A stretch of 64,000 bases of DNA from positions 55,419,246 to 55,483,245 of the forward strand of contig OV277866.1 of assembly GCA_922989275.2 (NCBI GenBank), written 5' to 3'. This DNA comes from Gari tellinella. Its lineage: Eukaryota > Mollusca > Bivalvia > Cardiida > Psammobiidae. The notes beneath the pieces were generated by a model. The model saw only the letters and a list, made by a program, of their open reading frames with translations, made no database searches and was not told the origin of the DNA. The position numbers and the translations under genes are program-made. Shown piece by piece: positions 53,426 to 62,514 of the stretch; the stretch's first letter is position 1, and each line of letters opens with the position of its first letter.

Positions 53426-53800
53426 TTAACCCATTATCCTATAACCTGTTTATAATAATGAAGATAGTTGACAACAGTATTGGATATAGTTAAAGCAGGT
53501 TGAAAATAAAGCAGTATATGTCGTAAGGTGCATTCTGCTTCACTTTCAGCCTGATTTAAGATATCATCTGCTAACTTATTATTCCACTGACAAAATAGTT
53601 CCCATTAAGTATGCAGTAATGAACATGCATCATAGTATATAACCTATATCCTGGCAGATGGTAACTAAATCAGACTGAAAGTAACAATAACGCGCCTTAA
53701 AGCGCATTATGTTTTACTTTCAACCTGCTTTTAAAAGTGATCACCAGTCTTCAAAAAGACGTTATTCTTTCCAAAACGCAATAAACGTAGAAAAGGACAA
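53426..53800. repeat. Two degenerate PB-4 copies and a TA-1 scrap
   Basis: TTAACCCATTATCC, core II pieces (TAAAGCAGGTTGAAAATAAA; then ATCAGACTGAAAGTAAC...AAGCGCATTATG), followed by GACGTTATTCTTTCC of TA-1 at 53758. Confidence 0.65.
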
Positions 53801-53851
53801 TTTTCCGACAATAGTATTCTACTTCTTCATGTTTGTTATGGAACTACTAAT

Positions 53852-54103
53852 TTAACCCTTTCCCCAATAGAAGCGACTTTTAGCGCATTTTATTTATTCC
53901 TCCGCTGAAATAAAAAGTTCCAAATTATACAGTCATGAATATAATTCATTAGAATTATTTTCAGTTTCCTTGCAGATTAGAGCTTAAAGCAGGCTGAAAG
54001 TAAAGCAGAATGTGCCTTAAGGCACATTCTGCTTTACTTTCAACCTGCTTTAAGTAGCCACCTATCTTCAAAACTAGAAATAGGCTATGGGGTAAAGGGT
54101 TAA
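53852..54103. mobile_element. PB-4 MITE, intact 252 bp
   Basis: TTAACCCTTTCCCCAATAG...GGGGTAAAGGGTTAA. Perfect-looking core II: GCTTAAAGCAGGCTGAAAG, AGCAGAATGTGCC TTA AGGCACATTCTGC. Confidence 0.93.
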
Positions 54104-54148
54104 GCATAAACGCGTTTATTAGGCAAGAATAGCGTCTTCTCCACAGTT
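54104..54148. repeat. TA-1 right end fragment
   Basis: AAACGCGTTTATTAGGC and GCGTCTTCTCCACAG; nothing of the left part. Confidence 0.6.
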
Positions 54149-54165
54149 AGCTACAATTAAGTGTA

Positions 54166-54416
54166 TTAACTCTTTGAACCCTAGTTCCGCCTATTGGCGT
54201 CCTTTGCAAACAGTGTACATGTGAATAGTACACTTGTCCTCTGCAAACAGTGAAGACCCAGCTCAGAGGGCTCCGAAAGGAGCCCTCTGATCAGGGTCTT
54301 CACTGTTTGTCATAATGCCAAACATTGACAAAAACAACCCTTAAAAGTCAGAAATGGACTATACTTAAATGGAAACTGGAAATGTCCATTTAAAGTTTCA
54401 GGGAGGAAAGAGTTAA
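54166..54416. mobile_element. PB-3 MITE, intact 251 bp
   Basis: TTAACTCTTTGAACCCTAGT left, CAGGGAGGAAAGAGTTAA right. Core I variant GTGAAGACCCAGCTCAGAGG, GCTCCGAAAGGAGC, complement. Reference for the split copy at 15800/25682. Confidence 0.93.
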
Positions 54417-54663
54417 CCCATTACTCAACGGATTCGCATTTTTTATTTATTCGTCCACTGAAGAAAAAACTTCCATATTCATGAATATAAACTATGTGAA
54501 ATATATTCACATGTATATGCTACATGTAGAAGATGGTAGCTTAGAGCATGCTGAGAGTAATGCAGAATGTGCCTTAAGGCATATTCTGCTTCAGTATACC
54601 CAACCTGCTTTTAGTGGTCACTTGACTTTAAAACTAGAAACAGGCTATGGGGTACTGTAATGG
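54413..54663. mobile_element. PB-4 MITE sharing a TTAA with the previous element
   Basis: TTAACCCATTACTCAACGG left; GGCTATGGGGTACTGTAATGG at the decayed right end. Core II GTGCCTTAAGGCATATTCTGC. Confidence 0.82.
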
Positions 54664-54697
54664 GAAACTGTTTCGGTGCCAAATTTTATCGTCTGCT

Positions 54698-54985
54698 TTA
54701 ACCCTTCAATCGTCTAAATGTCGTCTGCAGTGACACTGTTGTCTGCGATATTTTCTAAAAGTTATTCTATCGCAGTTTGCTCAAAAACTATTAATACGAA
54801 TGTCAACAGTTTAGATCCAGGTCAGACTAGTCAGTGGCTATTACCGGTCAGAGGGCTCCAATCAGATCCCTCTGATCATGGTCTACATTGTTTGTGATTT
54901 CGCAATATTTTGCAAAGAAAACTTCTAAATAGTCAAAGTTGAATTAGATTTGGTTAGAAAAGGGAGTTTCAGATACAAAATGTAT
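54698..54985. repeat. PB-1/PB-3 mixed remnants
   Basis: TTAACCCTTCAATCGTC and GTCGTCTGCAG are PB-1-like; at 54805-54895 there is half a PB-1 core (GTTTAGATCCAGGTCAGAC) followed by a PB-3-type hairpin (GGTCAGAGGGCTCC...CCCTCTGATCATGG). Confidence 0.55.
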
Positions 54986-54989
54986 GACT

Positions 54990-55862
54990 GACTTCACTGC
55001 CTCGATGTCACTAGTTATGCCTCGCTCACATTTGCTGCGGCTGCCGTACGGCGGCCCCACGGCTAATCATTCCTACGGCCGCCGTGTGTTGCGCTAACAT
55101 TTGCTGCGGCTGCCGCGCGGCGAGATTTTATTTTGGTGGGGTTAAAAAATCTGCGGCAACCGTACGGCCGCCGTAGAAGTCCCACCAGATACTTTGCAAC
55201 AAAAATATTGCTCCTGCTACACAACTTGGTTTTGCTACATGTTCACACAATTTATATCAGTCCAACTACACCATGAACTCAAAGGACACATTTGGACAGC
55301 ATTTAGGAACATCTAAATCCATTTTTAGATAATATATATGTTTTACATAAATGAACAAAAGTACAAATGCTCAAAAGGGAAATTGACTATCGAGTTACGG
55401 TGGCCGTACGGCGACCGTACGGCTGCCGTACGGCAGCCGTAGAACCACTCTACGGAGTGTGTTTCTACGGCCGCCGTAGAAATGAAAAAATGTTATAACT
55501 CCGCGTTATAATTCTACGGCGACCTCTACGGCCTGTAAAACATTGGGATACGCCGTGCGGTTGCCGTACGGCCGCCGCACGGCCGCCGTAGAATCTCTAC
55601 GGTAGCCGTAAGATTCTTTCGATTTCACGTCTCTGCGGCCGCCGTACGGCCGCCGTAGAGCAAATGTGAGCGCACTATTATGAACAATTGCCGTCTGCGC
55701 TTTTTTTTTAAATTTGAAGGTAAGACTTTATTTTGACTCACGAATTATTGACATGCGTGTCAAATACTTTGGATCCTAATCAGACGCCATGTTACGCGAC
55801 GTCTGATCAGGATCTAGAATGTTTGTAAATAACAGTACTCAGGTAAGGCAGTGAAGGGGTAA
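54990..55862. mobile_element. PB-1 MITE split by the GC-rich palindromic element
   Basis: Left CTTCACTGCCTCGATGTCAC, resumes at ~55680 with CAATTGCCGTCTGCGC, then core I GGATCCTAATCAGACGCC...GACGTCTGATCAGGATC and AAGGCAGTGAAGGGGTAA. Confidence 0.72.
55021..55674. mobile_element. GC-rich palindromic TIR element of ACGGC/GCCGT repeats
   Basis: Inverted ends CTCGCTCACATTTGCT...AGCAAATGTGAGCGC. The interior is built from many short copies of CTACGGCGGCCGTACGGC in both orientations around an AT-rich middle (55180-55380). Composition differs sharply from its surroundings. No open frame. Flanks TTATG on both sides suggest a short target duplication. Confidence 0.78.
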
Positions 55863-55876
55863 TGCTGCGGTCTGTA

Positions 55877-56113
55877 CAGTGGAGAAAACGTTATTCTTTC
55901 CCAATAAACGCGTTTACGCTAAAACTATTATTTCCAGTGCAAACAGTTTGGAGCCAGATCAGACGCCGGGTAACCCGGCGTCTGATCAGGCTCCAAACTA
56001 TTTGCCACCAAGATAAACATGAATTATTACAATTGTCCAAAAGTTGTACTTTTTTACGTTTTAGTGTTTTGCGTTTGCGTACGTTTGCGTTTAAACGGGA
56101 AAGAATAACAGAT
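55877..56113. mobile_element. TA-1 MITE, right terminus truncated
   Basis: TA-flanked CAGTGGAGAAAACGTTATTC left. Full core I; ends at GAATAACAGATT, the last ~10 bp missing. Confidence 0.88.
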
Positions 56114-56183
56114 TAAACATATAACGGAATGAAATATAAATTTAAGGCGCAGAAAAGTCGCGATAGAACAGTTGAGAATACGT

Positions 56184-56420
56184 TTAACCCTTTCGCTCAG
56201 CGCGTTTGCAAACAGTTTGGATCCTGATCAGACGCCGCGTATAACGCGGCGTCTGATCAGGATCCAAACTGTTTGACACACATTTGGAAATTTCTTCAGT
56301 CATACTGCCTTATTTTTTATACTTTGAAACAACATTGCAGACAACAAAATTGATGCAGACGACAATGAAACGGCGAATGTGTAAAAATATCCCGAATAAT
56401 ATGATCATTAAAGGGTTTAA
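56184..56420. mobile_element. PB-1 MITE, intact
   Basis: TTAACCCTTTCGCTCAGC left, TCATTAAAGGGTTTAA right. Perfect-looking core I GGATCCTGATCAGACGCCGC GTATAAC GCGGCG...; then AACATTGCAGACAAC and GCAGACGACAATG. Confidence 0.9.
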
Positions 56421-56900
56421 CTTAAACGAAACGAGTTTAACTAAATGAACTGTTGGGGAAAAAATCCTTTTATAAATTTAGATTATATAGAAATATATTG
56501 AAAGTGTTGAACACCTAATGGCTATACTGTATATGGAAAGTATCGTGTATAGTACAGTTAGGTCTCTCTTTTACGAATCATTTGAAGACCGACTTATTTA
56601 TGGTAAAAATATATATATTTGCCAACCACATACAGGATATGTGTCGCCAGGTTTTAGTGAAAACAATGTGATTTACTTTAAAGAATCCCGTTTTACACAT
56701 AAGGTTTGATATGTTAATAAGCAAAGAGCTTCTCTATTTTATGCCTGTCTGGTTAAATAAATCTTGTCATTTAACAAATATCACTCAACAAACCAGATTT
56801 AACCCTTAGAAAAAACAAGACTAGTTCATGTTTTGAATGCTTGAACTTTCGACACCTTACAGTGTCAAATTTTGAGTTGAAAGATAGTAAGCGGACAGAA
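56421..56900. other. Spacer, nothing recognised
   Basis: AT-rich, one 63-codon open frame without recognisable homology. Confidence 0.4.
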
Positions 56901-56904
56901 TGTT

Positions 56905-57060
56905 TTAACCCCCAATCTGCCGTGATATCATCTGCTTTGAATTTGTCGTCTGTAAAAGTTCTTATATTCAGATTAATGAATTTCTAAATTGAAGAAACTT
57001 GAATACGTGTTTCAGACAGTTTGAATGCAGATCAGACACCGCGTAACGCGATCATCAGCA
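56905..57060. repeat. PB-1 fragment
   Basis: TTAACCCCCAATCTGCCGTG, GTCGTCTGTAAAAG, half of core I (GAATGCAGATCAGACACCGC). Confidence 0.6.
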
Positions 57061-57122
57061 ACCCCTTTTGCATGCTATCTAGATTCTTATTGCCGCCTGA
57101 AAAATGCTCAGTTGATTTAACT

Positions 57123-57457
57123 ACATGGGAGACACTGATTGTGTGCGTTGTACGGAGGGAGTCGTTATAGAGAGGGAAATTGGTTTACATTTGCAAACAG
57201 CTTGAATCCAGACCAGACGCCGCGTAACGCGGCGTCTTATCTATTCAAGCTTTCTGTCACTCATCATTATATTGTTTCTGTCAAAATGTCGAATATGTAA
57301 CTTTGAGCAAAACAGCAGACGACAACTTTCAGCAGACGAAACATGTTTTACATCAATAAAAGCAATGTGCATAATTGTCCGGTTTAGGGAATTGCGGTAA
57401 GTGTCGTTGTTGGGAGGGATTCATTGTTAGGAGGGCCGTTGTAGAGAGGTACCGCTG
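57123..57457. mobile_element. TA-4 MITE, left end worn
   Basis: TGGGAGACACTGATTGTGTG and CGTTGTAGAGAGGTACCGCTG match TA-4 at 26105. Core I GCTTGAATCCAGACCAGACG...CGGCGTC, then GCAGACGACAACTTTC. Confidence 0.82.
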
Positions 57458-57477
57458 TACATTTTTGTCAGTAAATA

Positions 57478-57710
57478 CAGTAGGTAAGACGTTTCTATTT
57501 CCCGTTTAAAAGCCAACGAAACGAAAATGCAATACGCTGAAATGAAGAGAATTACAACTTTTTTTAAGTTTCTCACGATTAACTTTAATATAAGTGACAA
57601 ACAGTTTGGATCCTGCGTCTGATCTGACTCAAAACTGTTTGCATTGGACATACATGTAATAGACTAAACGTAAACGCGTTAAATGGGAAAGAATAATGTT
57701 TTCTCCACTG
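57478..57710. mobile_element. TA-1 MITE, core partly deleted
   Basis: CAGTAGGTAAGACGTTTCTA...GTTTTCTCCACTG. Core is GGATCCTGCGTCTGATCTG, lacking the left GATCAGACGCC and loop. Confidence 0.85.
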
Positions 57711-57715
57711 TCTCA

Positions 57716-57805
57716 CCAGAGTGTCAAACAGATTGGACCCTGATGAAACGCAGGGTTACCCGACATTTCATCTGACACCAAATTGTTTGCAAATGTTATG
57801 ACAAA
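57716..57805. repeat. Solo core I
   Basis: GTGTCAAACAGATTGGACCC, TGATGAAACGCAGGGTTACC and the complementary arm; no termini. Confidence 0.6.
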
Positions 57806-57830
57806 TTCGCCCGCTGAGTGTATAAAGCTA

Positions 57831-58076
57831 CAGTGGAGAATCTGTTATTCTTTCCCGTTTAAACGCAAACGTACGCAAACGCAAAGCACTAAAACGTAGA
57901 AAAGAACAACTTTTGGACAATTCTGATAATTCTTGTTTATCTTGGTGGCAAACAGTTTGGAGCCTGATCAGACGCCGGGTTACCCGGCGTCTGATCTGGC
58001 TCCAAACTGTTTGCACTGCAAATAATAGTTTTAGCGTAAACGCGTTTATTGGGAAAGAATAACAGATTCTCCACTG
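57831..58076. mobile_element. TA-1 MITE, intact 246 bp
   Basis: TA flanks; full core I. Its right TA is part of the TAACCCC start of the following PB-1, so it inserted at that element's edge. Confidence 0.93.
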
Positions 58077-58225
58077 TAACCCCTTTACTGCCGTGACGTC
58101 ATCAATTTTAAACAATTTTCATCTGCTTTTATTTTTCTAGATCACTTTTTAGGTATTTTGACTAAAGAAACATTGAAATGAGTGCCAAACAGTTTGGATT
58201 CTGATCAGACACCGCGTGATCAGAC
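58077..58225. mobile_element. PB-1 MITE, truncated
   Basis: TAACCCCTTTACTGCCGTGA, CGTCATC, then GGATTCTGATCAGACACCGC and a second GATCAGACGCC; the right half is missing. Confidence 0.75.
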
Positions 58226-58760
58226 GCCATATTTCAGAGAGATTTTAGACCCCTGCGTACCCGACATTTTGTTTGCGGAAAAGCTCTAGTTTGGTTAATT
58301 ATATCCAAATCTACTAATGTTTGATAAGCATATGTTTGAATTTTTTCGGATACATGTAGAGGATTATAAAGTCATTTGCAGTATTAATGTTTACTCTTCA
58401 GATTTGTACATGTATTATGTTTAAAGTGAAATTTAACTCCTTCCTAACTTGCCTACCTTTCGATCTATATGTACATGTAATAAGAAATAACTGAAAATGA
58501 CTGAAAAGCTCGTTGTATTCTCAAATACTCTGATGTCTCTTCGGCGTGCTTTACAGAGGTTATTTCTAACTGGAATAGTCTAATAGACGTTTGATCTTGA
58601 CCCTGACTAATTGGCTTATATCCGCGGCACGTATATCCATTTATAATCCAGTGGGTTTGACAATTGCAAGTCGATAATCTCATTGTGTACTTCTGTGAAG
58701 AGTTCAGTAAAGAAATCGATGGCCGTCGATGGCCATCGATTGCGAGTTGGCTACCGTTTT
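58226..58760. other. Spacer; one 72-codon minus-strand frame, not called
   Basis: Palindromic ATCGATGGCCGTCGATGGCC-type sequence lies near 58716-58740. A minus-strand frame (58465-58683) has cysteines but no family I recognise. Confidence 0.4.
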
Positions 58761-58761
58761 A

Positions 58762-58965
58762 CATTGGAGAAAACGTGATTCTTACGCTCAAACGCAAGCG
58801 CATTGAAATGAAATATAGTAAATGACAACTTTTCGACAATTCTGACTACCAGTTTTATTCTGAGGGGCAAACTGAGGGTTATCTGGCGTCTGATCTGGTT
58901 CCAAACTGAAAATGATAGTTTAAGCGTAACCGGGGTTATTTCGAAAGAAAACGTTTTCTTCACTG
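58762..58965. mobile_element. TA-1 MITE, degenerate
   Basis: CATTGGAGAAAACGTGATTC...CGTTTTCTTCACTG. Core reduced to CTGGCGTCTGATCTGGTTCC. Confidence 0.8.
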
Positions 58966-59138
58966 CACTCTGCACGCTGCATACGGGGCACACACTACTA
59001 ACCTAAACAGTAAACAGGGGTTATTGAACACGCTACAGCACTAGTGTTGCACTTTATTAGTTTATTCTGCCTTTAACACCTCGCTTTTTTAAATAATCCT
59101 TTTACATTGGCGCTACGCCATTTGCTTTAAACAATATA

Positions 59139-59384
59139 CAGTGGAGAATGTGTTATTCTTTCCCAATAAACGCGTTTACGCTGAAACTATTATTTGCAGT
59201 GCAAACAGTTTGGAGCCAGATCAGACGCCGGGTAACCCGGCGTCTGATCAGGCTCCAAACTATTTGCCACCAAGATAAACAAGAATTATCAGAATTGTCC
59301 AAAAGTTGTTCTTTTCTATGTTTTAGTGCTTTGCGTTTGCGTACGTTTGCGTTTAAACGGGAAAGAATAACAGATTCTCCACTG
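59139..59384. mobile_element. TA-1 MITE, intact 246 bp
   Basis: TA flanks; CAGTGGAGAATGTGTTATTC...GATTCTCCACTG. Full core I. Confidence 0.93.
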
Positions 59385-59399
59385 TACATCTGCTTTTAT

Positions 59400-60299
59400 T
59401 TCTCAAATAAAAATATGAGGGAAATTTACTTTTCCTCAATTTAAAATCTAAGATAAATAAAGTTGTATTTAAATGATTATCAATCATTTTGGAATTTGGT
59501 TAGACTGACCACATTAATGCTGATTTTCGGACACTTTCAATGTTTTGAGCATTTCTATCACTATTTGGTCGCTATCTTGAATTATACGAAAATGCTCAAC
59601 GATGCTAAGGTGTCACCCGCAATATTTCAATAATGAGTATCATGTTGTCAATAATAAGTATCATACTGGTTAGGTCAACCCATCTAAGAATTAGAAATTA
59701 TGATTGTTGAGTTTTTGACTTATTTGATTTCAAGCGATTCGGTCACCAATTTGGTCGACATCTCAAATACATAAAACGCATCATAAGGTAAAATGAATTA
59801 AGAAAAGAAATTATTGAGTATTGAATTAGTTTCTTTTAAACATTATTTCGATTACAATTTTAACCGCTATCTTGAATATACGGAAATGTTCAAGGTTAAG
59901 TAGATCACGACGTCATCCAAAACATTTTAAGAGTTAGTATCATCATTTTGATAAGATGCTCAATCGTGAAAAATGTCACCCGTATATTTCAATTACAAAT
60001 ATGATTATTTCAATAACAAATCAGTTAAGAAAAAGAATATGTGAATGCTGAATGTTTGACTATGACTACTTTGTTCACTAAAAACATTTCCAGGTCTAAT
60101 AAGCCCTCTGCTAGACTGTACTGATTGGTTCGACATAATCTGTTACATGCACCACGTGGCCTTTTTCTAGTTTTACGGATGGGTGCCATATACAACATGT
60201 TATAAAGCAGTCTGCTTTACTTTCAACATACTTGAACTTGTCTTCTGGAAATATACTGGAAATGCCTCCTGTGTTTTATGGTCAGAGTTTCGTCGCCCT
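59400..60299. repeat. Diverged dispersed repeat, no gene
   Basis: CGCTATCTTGAAT-ATACG-AAATG-TCAA occurs twice (~59570 and 59870), followed each time by TCACCC or TCATCC, AATATTTCAAT-like and GTATCAT blocks, so an old ~300-bp duplication is likely. Confidence 0.5.
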
Positions 60300-60753
60300 G
60301 GGGCCCTTTTCATAAAACTTCGTACGACATACAGTGGAGAATCTGTTATTCTTTCCCAATAAACGCGTTTACGCTAAAACTATTTTTTGCAGTGCAAACA
60401 GTTTGGAGCCAGATCAGACGCCGGGTAACCCGGCGTCTGATCAGGCTCCAAACTGTTTGCCACCAAGATAAACAAGAATTATCAGAATTGTCCAAAAGTT
60501 GTTATTTTCTACGTTTTAGCGCTTTGCGTTTGCGTACGTTTGCGTTTAAACGGGAAAGAATAATAGATTCTCCACTGTATGTGTCGTAAGTCAGGTTATA
60601 AATTTCTCAAACATTGTTTATTTCTCCATATTGAAAAGACGATTCTAAAGCGATGTTACAAGACAGGCTTATATAGAATAATGATAAATTAAATGTATTT
60701 TAAAGTTTCGACTTACGACCGTTTTTGTCGAACGAAGTTTTATGAAATGGGCC
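60300..60753. mobile_element. GGGCCCGTTTCATAAA-type palindromic MITE split by TA-1
   Basis: GGGGCCCTTTTCATAAAACT + TCGTACGACA left; TCGAACGAAGTTTTATGAAA + TGGGCC right. The element is interrupted by the TA-1 copy. Centre keeps half of a GACGATTC hairpin. Confidence 0.78.
60332..60577. mobile_element. TA-1 MITE, intact 246 bp
   Basis: TA flanks inside the preceding palindromic element. Full core I. Confidence 0.93.
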
Positions 60754-60942
60754 ACTCGGTTACTTTCCTTAGAGTACGAATACATAATGTCGTATTTATA
60801 GGATAATTCTTGGTTAAACGATTTCTAGAAATCGAAGATCGATTGTATGTCAACAACGCAGTCGACTAAAACAAATTCGTCCTAAGGTATTAATGGGTAT
60901 ATGTATAGATAAAGAATAAAATCTACCGTCGAAAATCGTCAC

Positions 60943-61020
60943 ATTAACGCGTAAATGGGTAGGAATAGCGTATTTACCACCAGTGGTAAATACGCTATTC
61001 CTACCCATTTACGCGTTAAT
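60943..61020. repeat. Perfect 78-bp palindrome (38-bp arms, 2-bp spacer)
   Basis: Arms read ATTAACGCGTAAATGGG then TAGGAATAGCGTATTTACCAC, spacer CA. A slightly worn copy lies about 305 bp on. Confidence 0.92.
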
Positions 61021-61590
61021 CTATGCGTAAGAAACGCATTGTGAACGGTTAACGAACGGTTAACGCCTACATGTAACGATTTTAACGCATTTACACGCAT
61101 ATACCAATGCAGTCTCGGCTAAGGGGTCCGTCGGCTAAGTGATGACCCTTTCATCCGGGCTCTTTTTAACGCGTAAAGAAACGCGTAAAGAAACGGCTAG
61201 GAAATGCGTTTTACGAAACGGATAAGAAACGCGTAATAAACGCTTAAGAAACGGGTAAAGTGGGTAGGAATAGCGTATTTACCACTGGTGATAAAAACGC
61301 TATTCCTACCCATTTACGCGTTAATCTATGCATAAGAAACTCATAGTGAACGGTTAACGAACAGTTAACGCCTAGAACGATTTTAACTCGTTTAAACGCG
61401 TTAATTAACGATTATACCAATGCAGTCTCGGCCAAGGGTCCGTCCGCTGAGTGATGACCCTTTCATTCGGGCTCTTTTAAACGCGAAAGAAACGCGTAAA
61501 GAAACGGCTAGGAAACGCGTTTAACGAAAGGGATAATAAACGCGTAAAAAACGCTTAATAAACGCGTAAAGTGGGTAGGAATAGCGCATT
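60943..61590. repeat. ~305-bp tandem repeat rich in AACGCGTAAA, two units plus
   Basis: GGGTAGGAATAGCG recurs at 60957, 61262 and 61573. Each unit holds the palindrome, GTGAACGGTTAACGAAC, CCAATGCAGTCTCGGC, GTGATGACCCTTTCAT and runs of AACGCGTAAAGAAACG. Confidence 0.88.
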
Positions 61591-61594
61591 TTCC

Positions 61595-61946
61595 TCGAAC
61601 TCGCTTAAGTCGAGCTTACCAGTATTTCAAAGTTAACCCTTTGCCTGCTGGTCGCGACTTTATTGATTTTTGCAAACAGTTTAGATCCAGATCAGACACC
61701 ACGTAACGCGGTGTCTGATCTGGATCAAAACTGTTTGGCACTCTTCTTTAGGTTTCTTTACTTAAAAAATGTAAAATAAATAATTTAACAAACTTGCAGA
61801 CGACAATTTCGAAGCAGACGACATCACCGCAGGATAAGGGTTAAAACGTCATTTAGCCCCGTTTTAATTTTGTTGCATGGGTACTTGTATTTTATACCAT
61901 CAATTAGCCTCCTTTATAGAGTGGTCGTAATAGAGACGGTTTACTG
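61595..61946. mobile_element. TA-3 left part / TA-2 right end, with PB-1 inserted in core III
   Basis: TCGAACTCGCTTAAGTCGAG and CAGTATTTCAAAG are TA-3; after the PB-1 insertion AAACGTCATTTAGCC...GTTTTAATTTTG is the other core III arm. The right terminus, GTGGTCGTAATAGAGACGGT + TTACTG, is TA-2. Confidence 0.62.
61633..61844. mobile_element. PB-1 MITE inside a TA-3 core
   Basis: TTAA at both ends; CCCTTTGCCTGCTGG...CGCAGGATAAGGG. Core I GATCCAGATCAGACACCACG / GCGGTGTCTGATCTGGATC. Target was the TTAA of core III's AAAGTTAAAACG. Confidence 0.9.
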
Positions 61947-62177
61947 TAATTAAATTCGTGGAAAGCAGAAGATAATTTGGAAACAGATTCTAGTCTGTTA
62001 AATTGGAAAGGTTGGGATGGCTAGTGGTATGGCTGAAAATTATAACTGTACTTCCTGTTAAATATTGCTATTGTTAAATATGCAACTCTAATTAGAAGAC
62101 TCTTAAGCTAACAACATTAAAGGCCCGTCACGTATGAGAGTTTTCTTAACAAACGATGTACATGTACCTTAGAAGGG

Positions 62178-62345
62178 TGCGATATTGCCTTATGCAAACA
62201 GTGCAGACCTTGACCAGAGGCTCCTTACAAGAGCTCTGACTCAGAGATTGCACTGTTTGGCATTGTGCATGTAACTTTGAAACGATATTGCAGATAATAA
62301 TATTGAAGCAGACAACAATATGGCATTGAAGGGGTAAAAACATCA
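62178..62345. repeat. PB-3/PB-1 mixed remnant
   Basis: GCAAACAGTGCAGACCTTGA, AGAGGCTCCTTACAAGAGCT, CACTGTTTGG, then GAAGCAGACAACAATATGGC and TTGAAGGGGTAA. Confidence 0.6.
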
Positions 62346-62514
62346 CGATAAATTTGACGATGAAAATGTGTAGCAGACGGTAATAATGCAGACAATAGTA
62401 TGTGAGGTCATCCAAATCAGCTGTTGAATATCTACCTGCAAGTATTTACCCAGTTACCAGCACGATATCGTCTGCTAAAGGTCATGGCACACCAACTACA
62501 GGCCCGCCATAAGT

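Noticed and set aside
58465..58683. 72-codon minus-strand frame with several cysteines
   Set aside because: A plausible-looking peptide but no family recognised, no convincing splice context, and length expected by chance.
3479..60589. A recurring short 'protein' with Q-T-V-W-S-Q-I-R-R-R-V-T-R-R-L at more than ten loci, on both strands
   Set aside because: It is the translation of core I and the arms of TA-1. Its repetition reflects the MITE, and open frames on both strands arise from the palindrome.
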